Assembly (NCBI GenBank): GCA_028065135.1 | Contig: JAPTWR010000117.1 | Location: forward strand, 1 to 34,281 | Length of the DNA stretch: 34,281 nucleotides | DNA from: Acidithiobacillus sp. | GTDB lineage: Bacteria; Pseudomonadota; Gammaproteobacteria; Acidithiobacillales; Acidithiobacillaceae | Direction of reading: 5' to 3' | Part shown: piece by piece, positions 15,201-22,589 of the stretch | How the letters are laid out: each line of letters opens with the position of its first letter | Position numbering within the stretch: the stretch's first letter is position 1 | Translations under genes and position numbers: made by a program | Notes under the pieces: model-generated | Seen by the model: the letters and a program-made list of their open reading frames with translations, nothing else | What the model was told of the DNA's origin: nothing | The model's database searches: none

Positions 15201-15503
15201 TCATCGTCCCTGCCGGCCAGGTTTTACCGTAAGCTCAATCCCCAGAGCCTTCATGACTGCGAGCGTGGTCTTGAGCGTCGGATTGCCGCGCGCGCTGAAT
15301 GAGCGGTACAATTGTTCACGCGAAAGACCAGTTTCTCCAGCGATCTGAGCCATTCCCTTGGCGCGGGCCACGACGCCCAGCGCGTGCGCAATGTAGCCGG
15401 CGTCTGCAGATTCAAACGCATCGGCCATGAAGGCTGCGATGGCCGCGTCTGATGTCAGCCCTTCGGCAGGGTCAAAAGTAGATAATTTTTCACTCATGGT
15501 CAT
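15201..15503 (-). CDS. HigA-2/addiction-module antidote protein (orphan antitoxin)
   Basis: 100 aa. The C-terminal half is a Xre-like helix-turn-helix (GMAQIAGETGLSREQLYRSF, then GNPTLKTTLAVMKALGIEL), the classic form of putative addiction-module antidotes paired with RelE/HigB-like killers. Antitoxins of this type neutralise the toxin and repress their own operon. ATG 15503 (GGAG just upstream) or 15497 may be used. The toxin gene that should precede it survives only as a C-terminal scrap (15504-15605), so it is an orphan. Confidence 0.8.
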   Translation of the reverse strand: MTMSEKLSTFDPAEGLTSDAAIAAFMADAFESADAGYIAHALGVVARAKGMAQIAGETGLSREQLYRSFSARGNPTLKTTLAVMKALGIELTVKPGRQGR

Positions 15504-15605
15504 TCACTCCATTCAGCAGCCAAGCGTTTCGCCACCTTCGATGTCCTTCGCTTGCGTGCTCTTGTTGCCGCCACAGAGCAAGACGATGATCAGCAAATGG
15601 ACGGG
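15504..15605 (-). pseudogene. C-terminal remnant of a RelE/HigB-type toxin
   Basis: The minus strand upstream of the antidote reads LLIIVLLCGGNKSTQAKDIE and, after one extra base, VAKRLAAEWSE and a stop. This is the typical end of addiction-module killer proteins (LLCGGDKsTQ.kDI..Ak.La..W). The N-terminal part is replaced by an IS21 fragment at about 15605. The extra G is a frameshift. The toxin is dead. Confidence 0.65.
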
Positions 15606-15822
15606 GATACTGCTCGGACACGAACTGCACGAACGCGAGCAACAACACCGTTCAGCCAGTCAACGGCGCAAGGCGGGTATCCAGATTGAAAAACATTTGG
15701 GCGAATTTGGGTAGCTCAGCTACTGGACTTCCAGTTCATCGACAATCGGCAGAACCTGATCTTCATCGGCCCGCCGGGCGTGGGCAAACCCCACCTGGCC
15801 ACCGACATTGGAGCAGGATGAA
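15606..15822 (+). pseudogene. IS21-family IstB helper ATPase fragment
   Basis: The plus strand encodes ELHEREQQHRSASQRRKAG and, after a stop/frameshift near 15713, FIDNRQNLIFIGPPGVGKPH with LATDIG. This is the IstB N-terminal region and Walker A loop (GPPGVGKTHLA; the T is P here). It ends abruptly at about 15822. Its insertion or rearrangement removed the toxin gene. Confidence 0.7.
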
Positions 15823-16007
15823 ATCTGTTTTCCCTATTGTGAGAGTCGTCGGGCGGAACATCTGGATCAGCCTACGATCCTATGAGGTCGTCGTGGACGA
15901 GCCGTATCGGACGCAGTGACAAGCGGTATCATCTCTGCGTTATCGCAAGGGGTCAGCCCCGGCGCTGTGGCCGCGCCGGCCCTGAATCCCTCCTGGTTTG
16001 TTATATT
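15823..16007. other. short gap with no supportable gene
   Basis: A 33-codon frame (MKSVFPIVRVVGRN... ending at 15919) runs on from the IstB scrap and is probably debris. A GC-rich imperfect inverted-repeat stretch (GGGGTCAGCCCCGGCGC) lies near 15950. Nothing else recognised. Confidence 0.35.
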
Positions 16008-16610
16008 TTAGGAGCGCACGAACTGTAAGAGGGGCCCGATGTTGTGATTGTCGGCAGCGCGCAGCGCAGCAACGTATGTCTGCCGGGTTTCTCCGGCATT
16101 AACCAAGTTGACCCGGCCCCAGCTAAACCGGGGGCATCCCAGTTTCACCAGCAGCAGATCGGTGGCAAGGCGGGCATGGCGTCCGTTGCCGTTGGGGAAG
16201 GGATGAATGTAAACCAGCCGATGATGGAAGCGTGCTGCGATCTCATCTGGCGGATAAGTCTCGTACTCGATCCAGTAGCGGCAATCGTCCAGCAGGTTCC
16301 TCAGGCCAATCGCAATACGGAAGGGATCGACCCCGATGTTTCTTTCGGTCTGCCGGAAATCACCCGCCCAGCGCCAGACTCGCCCAAACATCCGTTTGTG
16401 CAGGCTCTTGAGGAACTGTTCGGACAGCACGTCGCGTTTGCGGGAATATGCCCATTCTTCGGCCTCCACGATGTTGGCCTGTTCCGCCTCGTTCAGTTCA
16501 CGGCGCAGCGTGATATAAGACGGAATCAATCCCTCCCGTTCTTCGGGCGTGAGCGGAGTGGCCGCGTCGTCCTGTTCAAGCAAAGGATAAGTCAATCCGT
16601 ATCCTCCCAC
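16008..16610 (-). CDS. mobile mystery protein B, Fic-domain protein
   Basis: 200 aa. The Fic signature is intact: VYIHPFPNGNGRHARLATDL (HxFx[D/N]GNGRxxR, with catalytic His and the nucleotide-binding loop). Fic enzymes usually transfer AMP or another nucleotide moiety from NTP to a target hydroxyl. N-terminal and C-terminal segments (GLTYPLLEQDDATPL-like start; CPRFSWGR near the end) match mobile mystery protein B, which occurs with protein A on mobile elements. The start overlaps the end of the upstream gene by 19 bp, so both are made from one mRNA. Probably a toxin-like half of a toxin-antitoxin or element-maintenance pair. Confidence 0.85.
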   Translation of the reverse strand: MGGYGLTYPLLEQDDAATPLTPEEREGLIPSYITLRRELNEAEQANIVEAEEWAYSRKRDVLSEQFLKSLHKRMFGRVWRWAGDFRQTERNIGVDPFRIAIGLRNLLDDCRYWIEYETYPPDEIAARFHHRLVYIHPFPNGNGRHARLATDLLLVKLGCPRFSWGRVNLVNAGETRQTYVAALRAADNHNIGPLLQFVRS

Positions 16611-17074
16611 AGCTTTGAACTACTTTTTGCGATGAACTGCTGGACAAGTCGTTTGAGCTGCTCGTTCTCATCGCTAGTCTCCACGCCTTGGGCTTCGAGT
16701 GCCATCGTGTGGCTTGCCGATTCAAGCCGTTTTTGGGCAAGCAGACGCGCACGCTCCTTGACCAGCGTGTCCAGGGGTTTTCGGGGCACAAAAGCGTAGA
16801 CCAGGCGGCAATCCAGTGCCTGTGCTGCCCGCTCCAGGCTCTCCAGGGTGATGGAGCCGGTTGCTTCTGCTTTCTCGATCATTACGGCGCGCGGCTGGCT
16901 AACTCCAAGCCGCTTTGCAAGCTGGGCAGTGGTCATCCCAAGGGCTTCACGGATAGCTTTGACCCATCCACGCGACGGGCGGATGAGGGCTTCTTCGTTA
17001 GCTAGGACACACAAACGTTTGTCGAGCTGACGGCGGGCGGTGGCACGATCTTCAGAGCGCATTTGATAATCCAT
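16592..17074 (-). CDS. mobile mystery protein A, helix-turn-helix partner
   Basis: 160 aa. Xre-like DNA-binding region at about residues 40-75: GWVKAIREALGMTTAQLAKR, then LGVSQPRAVMIEKAEATGSI. A C-terminal charged helical region follows (RARLLAQKRLESASHTMALE). The order and the RP(S/G)RGWVKAIREALGM start are diagnostic for mobile mystery protein A, the usual upstream partner of the Fic protein. It is likely an autorepressor and antidote. The AT-rich 17075-17170 segment before it would be the operator/promoter. ATG 17074 has no strong Shine-Dalgarno sequence. Confidence 0.83.
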   Translation of the reverse strand: MDYQMRSEDRATARRQLDKRLCVLANEEALIRPSRGWVKAIREALGMTTAQLAKRLGVSQPRAVMIEKAEATGSITLESLERAAQALDCRLVYAFVPRKPLDTLVKERARLLAQKRLESASHTMALEAQGVETSDENEQLKRLVQQFIAKSSSKLWEDTD

Positions 17075-17177
17075 ATACTATTGGAACACGGGTTAAGAAT
17101 AGTACATACATTATTCGTAATCAATATTTTGATAACATATATGTGATTCTTCAATTTTTAAGAATAACAGAGATGTA

Positions 17178-18599
17178 ATGGATGCCTCCTCCTATGGTAG
17201 GACGGACACAGCGGGGAGTGCTCCTAGAAAAGGGAGTCCTCGCTTGAACCGGACGGCATCGAAGTGCCAAGGTGGACATTTCATCCACGAATAGGTCAAG
17301 GAGGACTCACCATGGATTCTACAATTTACGGTTTAGATTTGGCAAAGCGGGTGATGCAACTACACTGGGTGGACATGGGTACCGGTGAAATCCACCGCAA
17401 GCAATTACAGCGGCGGGCGCTCCTGGAGTTTTTTGCCAACCGGGAACCTGGCATCGTTGCTATGGAAGCCTGCGGCAGTGCGCACCACTGGGCCCGGGAG
17501 CTGCGCAAGCTGGGGCACGAGGTCCGCTTGATCGCCGCGCAGTTTGTGCGGCCCTTCGTCAAGACCAACAAAACCGACGCGGCGGACGCGGCGGCGATCT
17601 GGGAGGCAGCCCAGCGGCCAGACATGCGCTTCGTGACCGTCAAGAGCGTAGAGCAGCAATCCGTCTTGGCCCTGCACCGAATGCGGGAGCAGTTGGTCAA
17701 GATCCGCACCATGCAGATCAACGCGATTCGGGGACTTTTGTACGAGTTCGGTGCCGATATTCCCCAAGGGCGCCAGAAGGGGGAACAGACGATTCCCCAG
17801 GTCTTGGAGCAACTGGAAGAGCAAATCTCCAAGATGACGTTGGACGCGATGCGCGGGCAGCTGGAGCGACTGAAAGCGCTGGATCAGAATATTGCCGACA
17901 TTGAGAAATCGCTGACCTTCTGGAAAAAGGATCAGGAAGCTGTATCCCGACTGATGGCCATCCCCGGCGTGGGCTTGCTGACGGCAACGGCGATTGTGGC
18001 TACCGTGGGCGACATGAAGACCTTTCGTTCTGGTCGGGAGTTTGCGTCCTTCCTGGGCTTGGTCCCTCGACAGAGTGGCACAGGTGGCCGGGTCCGGTTA
18101 CTAGGGATCAGCAAACGGGGAGACACCTATCTTCGGTCCTTGCTGACCCATGGGGCGCGGGCGGTAGTGAATCGACAGATCCATAACCGCAATCCCTGGA
18201 TCGACCGGTTACTCAGTCGCCGGCCGCACAATGTGGCCGTTGTGGCTCTGGCCAACAAGATGGCCCGAACGATCTGGGCATTGCTGACCAGGGACCGGAG
18301 CTACGATCCTCTGCACCAGAGGAGCGTAACAGCCGCCTGATCCCAGAGGGGTAGTAGCAGAGTTCCGCAGTAAAGAGTTGCGCAGGCAGAAAGACGATTG
18401 ATGGCAGAATAGGTCAGACCGGGGAAGGGAGAACCTGGCAAACTCCAGTCCTTTAAGGACGCGACAGAGATGAGGACCCTTCCAGCGGATTTCATCAAGG
18501 CCAGCAGAGATAATCTGCGCTACAGGCCGGATATAAGGCAGTAACTCGACCTCAACCGCCAACGATCAAAAGTCGGCTTGCACAAACGGGGGCATCCAT
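17178..18599 (+). mobile_element. IS110-family element, IS1111-like
   Basis: About 1.42 kb, delimited by matching inverted ends: ATGGATGCCTCC at 17178 and its inverse GGGGGCATCCAT ending at 18599 (11 of 12 match). One intact transposase lies between them. There is 134 bp of leader before the transposase and about 260 bp after it, as in IS1111-type elements, whose non-coding ends carry a bridge-RNA-type guide in IS110 relatives. I see no flanking duplication, as expected for this family. The element sits between the mobile mystery operon and a 54-aa ORF. Confidence 0.75.
17312..18340 (+). CDS. IS110/IS1111-family transposase (intact)
   Basis: 342 aa from ATG 17312, preceded by AAGGAGG. The N-terminal DEDD RuvC-like domain shows D9 (YGLDLAK), the Glu of VAMEACGSAHHWAREL and the TNKTDAADAAAIWEA aspartates. 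A coiled-coil middle is followed by the C-terminal helix-hairpin-helix/serine domain (IPGVGLLTATAIVATVGD; FASFLGLVPRQSGTGGR). These recombinases use a structured RNA from the element end to choose donor and target DNA. No internal stop is seen. An upstream in-frame ATG at 17264 is unlikely because it precedes the ribosome binding site. Confidence 0.93.
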   Translation: MDSTIYGLDLAKRVMQLHWVDMGTGEIHRKQLQRRALLEFFANREPGIVAMEACGSAHHWARELRKLGHEVRLIAAQFVRPFVKTNKTDAADAAAIWEAAQRPDMRFVTVKSVEQQSVLALHRMREQLVKIRTMQINAIRGLLYEFGADIPQGRQKGEQTIPQVLEQLEEQISKMTLDAMRGQLERLKALDQNIADIEKSLTFWKKDQEAVSRLMAIPGVGLLTATAIVATVGDMKTFRSGREFASFLGLVPRQSGTGGRVRLLGISKRGDTYLRSLLTHGARAVVNRQIHNRNPWIDRLLSRRPHNVAVVALANKMARTIWALLTRDRSYDPLHQRSVTAA

Positions 18600-18861
18600 A
18601 TAAAGGTGTTATCTATTTCTTGTCAAGACTTGGTTCTGAGGAAACGGAGTGCGGGGGTTCAGCGTTCGAATACTTTGCCAGTCAAGGCGTCTTGCCGGCC
18701 CTTTTCTCGGTCAGTTCAATGTTGCCGCGCAATCTGGCCAAAGGCGCTTGAAGGTCAATCCCACTGCTCGTTCCGTATCCGTGTTGGGGTTAGCCTTCTG
18801 CGCTCAATCCTTCAGCCCTTTCTTTCCGCGTGTTGAACAAACCGTTGAAAGGAAGACCATC
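18600..18861. other. gene-free segment right of the IS
   Basis: 262 bp without a supportable gene. It may hold the promoter of the 54-aa ORF; no palindrome of the regional family is present here. TTCTTGTCAAGACTTGG-like inverted bases near 18617 are too short to call. Confidence 0.3.
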
Positions 18862-19026
18862 ATGCCCACAGACCTCGAAATCGCCTTCATCGATTACCTG
18901 AACGCCGTCGCCCTGTTTCTGGAGCGATCCCTCGATCAGGCCAGCAGTCAGGACGACATTCCAGAAATCACCGGTGCGCAAGAAAGTGCTGCTTGCTTAA
19001 GCTCAGTCATCGCACGACGATTATAG
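18862..19026 (+). CDS. hypothetical 54-aa acidic protein
   Basis: ATG 18862 with GAAAGGAAG 6 bp upstream. The sequence MPTDLEIAFIDYLNAVALFL with ERSLDQASSQDDIPE looks like a small amphipathic-helical protein, followed by an alanine-rich end. Family unknown. It stands alone between the IS and the HAD gene. Confidence 0.45.
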   Translation: MPTDLEIAFIDYLNAVALFLERSLDQASSQDDIPEITGAQESAACLSSVIARRL

Positions 19027-19129
19027 TTCATAAACTATTAAAACCAAGCTCCTGTTCCCATGCTTTTCGAACCCTCGTACCAAACTTTGGATAGCTGGTC
19101 CGTCGGAATCCTGCCGCTGCCCCGCCCCT
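19027..19129. other. gap before the HAD promoter module
   Basis: 103 bp with no gene, RNA or terminator that I can support. Confidence 0.3.
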
Positions 19130-19179
19130 GATCTATACCCCGCCAACTGGGTGGGCATACATCGTCTACCCGGTAGACG
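19130..19179 (+). promoter_or_regulatory. HAD-gene leader: GATCTATACCC plus palindrome
   Basis: GATCTATACCC (19130-19140), 22 bp, CGTCTACCCGGTAGACG (19163-19179), then AAGGGGGTATCTG and ATG 19195. It is nearly superimposable on the topB leader, including palindrome, ribosome binding site and TCTGATG. This means the two leaders share ancestry or the same control. Confidence 0.6.
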
Positions 19180-19194
19180 ATAAGGGGGTATCTG

Positions 19195-19788
19195 ATGAAT
19201 CCGATTGTAGTCTTTGACCTGGATGGTGTGCTGCTGGACTTCGCCACTTCCTGGGCGCAGTGCGCCTCGTGGGAACTGGGCAGACCCATCCAGAAAGTTT
19301 CCGATGCCTATGACCTTCAGGAGCGCTTCGCACTCAGCGCGAGAGAGTATCATCGGGTGCGGTCCGCTTTTCATCGATACGCATGGTGGGAGCGGGTACC
19401 GACCCATGATTCCGCCTGGGATACCGTCTGCAACCTGGAAGCAGTAGGGGCCAGCGTCTGGGCTGTCACCAATGTCGATGCCCAGTGGGTTCACGCCAGA
19501 GCGATCTCCCTTGGGGGGCTGATCCCGGACGATCGCATCCTCTGTCTGGGCGAGAATGCCACTGCCAATGATCGGGTAGAGGCTCTGAAATCTCTGCGTG
19601 CCCAGGCTTTCGTAGATGACCAGGTGGCTAACGTCAACGCGGCGATAGGCATCATCGCCGCTCCGGTACTCCTGCACCAAGGTTACCAGGGGCAGGAAGA
19701 GCCCGCTCATGGTGTTACGGTAATCGATGATCTGCTGGATTTCCCCGTGGTAATCGAGTCTCTCTTCAAAACGGCCCAGATGGCATGA
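19195..19788 (+). CDS. HAD-superfamily hydrolase
   Basis: 197 aa. Motif I is FDLDGVLLDF at residues 7-16 (nucleophile and general-acid aspartates); motif II is VTNVD (WAVTNVDAQWVHARA); motif IV is FVDDQVANVNAA. The cap is small, between motifs I and II. HAD enzymes of this outline dephosphorylate small metabolites or nucleotides; the substrate cannot be told. The Shine-Dalgarno AAGGGGG precedes the start. On a plasmid-like element it may belong to a nucleic-acid end-processing or defence function with the nucleotidyltransferase downstream, but this is speculation. Confidence 0.75.
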   Translation: MNPIVVFDLDGVLLDFATSWAQCASWELGRPIQKVSDAYDLQERFALSAREYHRVRSAFHRYAWWERVPTHDSAWDTVCNLEAVGASVWAVTNVDAQWVHARAISLGGLIPDDRILCLGENATANDRVEALKSLRAQAFVDDQVANVNAAIGIIAAPVLLHQGYQGQEEPAHGVTVIDDLLDFPVVIESLFKTAQMA

Positions 19789-19808
19789 CGGCCCAGGGCT
19801 CCACCGTC

Positions 19809-19825
19809 AGTCTACCCGGTAGACG
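19809..19825. repeat. palindrome copy between HAD gene and next ORF
   Basis: AGTCTACCCGGTAGACG, one base off consensus at the outer edge. It lies 21 bp after the HAD stop and 53 bp before the ATG at 19878. If the ATG at 19785 were used, it would be translated as SLPGRR. Confidence 0.75.
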
Positions 19826-19877
19826 ATCGGGAGCGTATTCTAGGGATGCGGGGCAGAAACAGCGAAGGGAGGTGGAT

Positions 19878-20150
19878 ATGGCCGAAGGAGTGGGGATCTA
19901 TCGGAGAGTCGGTAACCATGATCGAGATTTGCCGGAAGATCACATTTTCCCGCTGGAGACGGCGGAGCAGCGGCAGAGGTACTCGAACATGCTCGCCGAC
20001 ATGAAAGCCAGGGATGCCAGGACAATTCGGGTATATCGTCTGGCACCTGGGGAGTCGAAGGTTAAGCGGTTCCTGACCCTTGAAGATGCCAATGCAGATT
20101 GGGAACGCTGTGCCAGGCGTGCTGCGGGCAAGGATACCTTGCGTGAGTGA
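19878..20150 (+). CDS. hypothetical protein, 90 aa
   Basis: ATG 19878 follows a strong AGGGAGGTGG ribosome binding site. An upstream ATG at 19785 would read through the palindrome and lacks a ribosome binding site. The protein is charged (ETAEQRQRYSNMLADMKARD, then VKRFLTLEDANADWERCARR), with no membrane segment. Not recognised. It overlaps the nucleotidyltransferase gene by 8 bp, so the two are probably coupled and might be a toxin/antitoxin-like pair. Confidence 0.5.
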   Translation: MAEGVGIYRRVGNHDRDLPEDHIFPLETAEQRQRYSNMLADMKARDARTIRVYRLAPGESKVKRFLTLEDANADWERCARRAAGKDTLRE

Positions 20151-20694
20151 GAAAGAATCCCGACCCGCAAACGGAGCTGACCTTGTCCGGCTTTTGCAAT
20201 CCCTTTCTGAGCATCATGTGGACTACGTCCTGATTGGCGGGCAGGCTCTCAATCTGCACGGCTTTATGCGGGGGACGGCGGACATCGACCTGCTCTTACC
20301 CATGAGCGAGATCAATGGGCGAAAGGTTCTGGACGCATTGGCATTCCTTCAGGACAATGCGGCGCGCGATGTGGATCCAGTCTGGTTGACAGAGCCAGGC
20401 ACCGTCCGTGTAGCTGATGAGATCGTTATTGATTTGATGACGCTTGCGGCGAACGGCGAAACCTATGATTCACTTCGGGATCACATCGAAAAGAGAGAGG
20501 CGGAGGGCTATTCATTCTATCTTCTCGATATTGAAGGACTGATGCGGACAAAACAAAGTGCCCGCCCGAAGGACAAGCTGGACCTGGACATCCTGCGCAG
20601 AATGAAACTTCAGCGCAGCCAGGGGCAGGCATTGGAAAAACCTGGGAACCTGGGCAAAGCCATAAAAAAGAAAAAAAGCGGTCCAGAGATCTGA
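20143..20694 (+). CDS. nucleotidyltransferase-fold protein
   Basis: 183 aa from GTG 20143, which overlaps the previous stop and has AAGGA about 10 bp upstream. The segment VDYVLIGGQALNLHGFMRGT with ADIDLLL shows the polymerase-beta-type nucleotidyltransferase signature: the GG-x9-T-x-DiDl pattern with two metal-binding aspartates. A later strand (ADEIVIDLM) may supply the third carboxylate. It resembles DUF6036/AbiEii-like proteins, several of which are toxins that modify tRNA or RNA ends. The C-terminus is a lysine-rich tail (KAIKKKKSGPEI). A 90-aa partner is encoded just upstream. Confidence 0.7.
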   Translation: MSEKESRPANGADLVRLLQSLSEHHVDYVLIGGQALNLHGFMRGTADIDLLLPMSEINGRKVLDALAFLQDNAARDVDPVWLTEPGTVRVADEIVIDLMTLAANGETYDSLRDHIEKREAEGYSFYLLDIEGLMRTKQSARPKDKLDLDILRRMKLQRSQGQALEKPGNLGKAIKKKKSGPEI

Positions 20695-20709
20695 ACATCG
20701 CTTTTCTGT

Positions 20710-20799
20710 CGTCTACCCAGTAGACGGTCTGCCCCATCTCCGATCTATACCTGCTCATGCAGAGCAAATACGTACCCGTTTCCGTCTACCCGGTAGACG
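20710..20799 (+). promoter_or_regulatory. traB control region: palindrome, GATCTATACC, palindrome
   Basis: CGTCTACCCAGTAGACG (20710-20726, one mismatch), GATCTATACC (20742-20751) and CGTCTACCCGGTAGACG (20783-20799). The traB ATG at 20757 falls between, only 15 bp from the motif and without a Shine-Dalgarno sequence. Either the message is leaderless, or translation begins at a non-standard codon after the second palindrome. Confidence 0.5.
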
Positions 20800-22088
20800 A
20801 TTCGCGGAGAAAGTCCGCTCCCGTCTCCCGATTCGCCATTCCAGTACTCCTGGGTGCCCTGGTTGGCGCCCTGGCCTGGCCTCACGCCATCTGGCTTGCG
20901 CCACTGGCCTTGCTGCTTCTGCCAGTTTTGAACAAGCGGCACTGGTTGGCGCCATTTGCCCTGATGTTCGGTTACCACCTGGCGACGACCTACGGCCTCA
21001 TCAAAGGCACGTCGGTATTCTTCCCACACTCCGGACTATTTCTCGGTATTGGGTTCTGGTCGCTGTCATCGCTGGCCTTTGCTCTGCCTTATCTAGCGTA
21101 CCCGTACATTGCTCTGTATTTCCGTGGCGGCGGCCTTGCAGGTGGCAGCCTTGCAGGCGGCGGTTTTGGCGCGGTCACGGCCACTATCATTACCTCTGCT
21201 GTCTCGACGATTCTGCCACCCTTGGGAATCATCGGCTGGACTTCCCCCTGGCTCGGCGCCGTTGCCGCAGGCCCGACCGGCATTCTGCTGACCATTCTCG
21301 GGATCTCCGCTCTGGGCTACTGGGAGCGGAAGAATCAGGATATCCCGGTGCGTTTACTGATGGCCGGAATCGTCATCTTCAATCTCTGGCTTCTGGGTTT
21401 TGCCTTCCCTGCCCTGGCCGAGCAGGTACCGGCACTGGATGACATGATGGGTCACCCGCTGCCCACAGCGCCCGCTGGCTGGGTGGGCATCAATACCCAC
21501 CTGGGCCGCCTGCGTTCCAACCTTTCCTATGTCGATGCGTCCATGGAAATGGCTCCCAAGGTTTTGGCGGATCTGCGCTCTGGCGACAACGTGGTATTGC
21601 TCCCGGAAACCGTGGCCGGGCCCTGGCTGCCGGGCACCCGGGCCATTTGGCGTCCGGTCATCCGCTGGACGGCGCGACATCCAGAACAAATCGTGTTGCT
21701 CGGGGCCGATGTGCCCCTTGCCAAGGGTTATCTGGATGCTCTGGTGAAGATCCAGGATGGCCACCAGACGGTACTGCCGGATCACATCCCGGTACCTTTC
21801 TCGATGTGGCACCCGTGGCATCCCCGTGACAGCTTCCGGATGGCGCCGTTTTCCAGGAAACCGGAAACCACGGAGATTGACGGCAAAAAAGTTGGCTATC
21901 TCATCTGCTATGAGCAACTGCTGATGTGGCCTGCCCTCGATCTATACCCGCATGGGATACAAGTCCTGCTGGCCCCGGCCAATGACTGGTGGGCGCGGGG
22001 GACCGACATCCCCGCCATCCAGAGGGCTTCGGCAAAAGCCTGGGGCGCGTTTTTTGGGGTGCCGGTGTTGTTCGCGGTGAATCGATGA
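20757..22088 (+). CDS. traB: TraB-like conjugal transfer protein (carbon-nitrogen hydrolase fold)
   Basis: 443 aa. The N-terminal half is membrane-embedded (about five helices between residues 25 and 215, with a glycine-rich GGGLAGGSLAGGGFG stretch at 124-138). The C-terminal half is a nitrilase-type domain: E284 in LLPETVAGPW and C384 in VGYLICYEQLL are the Glu and Cys of the triad; the usual Lys is not evident. This architecture is that of TraB from Ti-like plasmids, related to apolipoprotein N-acyltransferase. The palindrome at 20783 encodes VYPVDD near the N-terminus if ATG 20757 is used. The stop overlaps the next ATG (ATGA). A traB-x-x-traF order supports a conjugative-element origin. 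Confidence 0.8.
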   Translation: MQSKYVPVSVYPVDDSRRKSAPVSRFAIPVLLGALVGALAWPHAIWLAPLALLLLPVLNKRHWLAPFALMFGYHLATTYGLIKGTSVFFPHSGLFLGIGFWSLSSLAFALPYLAYPYIALYFRGGGLAGGSLAGGGFGAVTATIITSAVSTILPPLGIIGWTSPWLGAVAAGPTGILLTILGISALGYWERKNQDIPVRLLMAGIVIFNLWLLGFAFPALAEQVPALDDMMGHPLPTAPAGWVGINTHLGRLRSNLSYVDASMEMAPKVLADLRSGDNVVLLPETVAGPWLPGTRAIWRPVIRWTARHPEQIVLLGADVPLAKGYLDALVKIQDGHQTVLPDHIPVPFSMWHPWHPRDSFRMAPFSRKPETTEIDGKKVGYLICYEQLLMWPALDLYPHGIQVLLAPANDWWARGTDIPAIQRASAKAWGAFFGVPVLFAVNR

Positions 22089-22414
22089 CGGGGGAACGGA
22101 TGAAGAAGTCCGATCAGATGAAAACCATGGCTTTTGATCCCTGCGATCCATTGCTGGCCTGGAAGTCCGTTCTGGATTCCCTGGATGACAGGCGCCGTGA
22201 ACGACTCAAGGATCTGCTCAAGACGCACCTGTCCCGTCCCCTCACCGCGCAACAGCGGATTGCCAAATGGGAAAAGGTGCTCTCTGCGGATTATTCGCGG
22301 ATTCCGGCTGAACAGCACATTGCCACTCTGGAAGCCTCTCTGGAAGAGGCGATCACTGTCCTGAAGGAGCGGGTGCGTGAGCAATCCTCTTCGGCAAGTC
22401 ATCGCTCGGCTTGA
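22085..22414 (+). CDS. hypothetical protein, 109 aa
   Basis: ATG 22085 overlaps the traB stop (ATGA). The protein is cytoplasmic, charged and helical (LDSLDDRRRERLKDLLKTHL; WEKVLSADYSRIPAEQHIAT; LEEAITVLKERVREQSSS) and probably forms a coiled coil. No family recognised. It is embedded in the traB-traF unit, so a transfer-related role is likely by context only. It overlaps the next gene by 38 bp. Confidence 0.55.
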   Translation: MTGERMKKSDQMKTMAFDPCDPLLAWKSVLDSLDDRRRERLKDLLKTHLSRPLTAQQRIAKWEKVLSADYSRIPAEQHIATLEASLEEAITVLKERVREQSSSASHRSA

Positions 22415-22589
22415 CCAGAGGCTAATCGCCTTCTTCGAGCGACCCGTGCCGTACAAGGCCGCTGAAGCCTTGCTATGGGGTGCCACCCATATCGAGTGGC
22501 TATTCTTCTTCCCCTTTCGGCTATTGACAGGCCCCGCACGTTTTTTTCTGGAGCGCCGCCATGCAAAGAATATCCGCCGCAATCGCTAA
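22377..22589 (+). CDS. small membrane-associated protein, 70 aa
   Basis: GTG 22377 follows AAGGAG at good spacing. The protein has a basic/amphipathic start (MSNPLRQVIARLDQRLIAFF) and one hydrophobic aromatic segment (LLWGATHIEWLFFFPFRLL), then an Arg-rich tail (LERRHAKNIRRNR). Not recognised. Overlaps on both sides (22085 gene and traF) imply coupled translation within the tra unit. Confidence 0.55.
   Translation: MSNPLRQVIARLDQRLIAFFERPVPYKAAEALLWGATHIEWLFFFPFRLLTGPARFFLERRHAKNIRRNR

Noticed and set aside
19785..19877. N-terminal extension of the 90-aa protein
   Set aside because: It would translate the palindrome without a ribosome binding site, whereas ATG 19878 has AGGGAGGTGG.
21939..21949. 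GATCTATACCC inside traB as another promoter
   Set aside because: It lies in a conserved coding segment (LDLYPHG), 146 bp before the next credible start, so it may be chance; kept only as a possibility.
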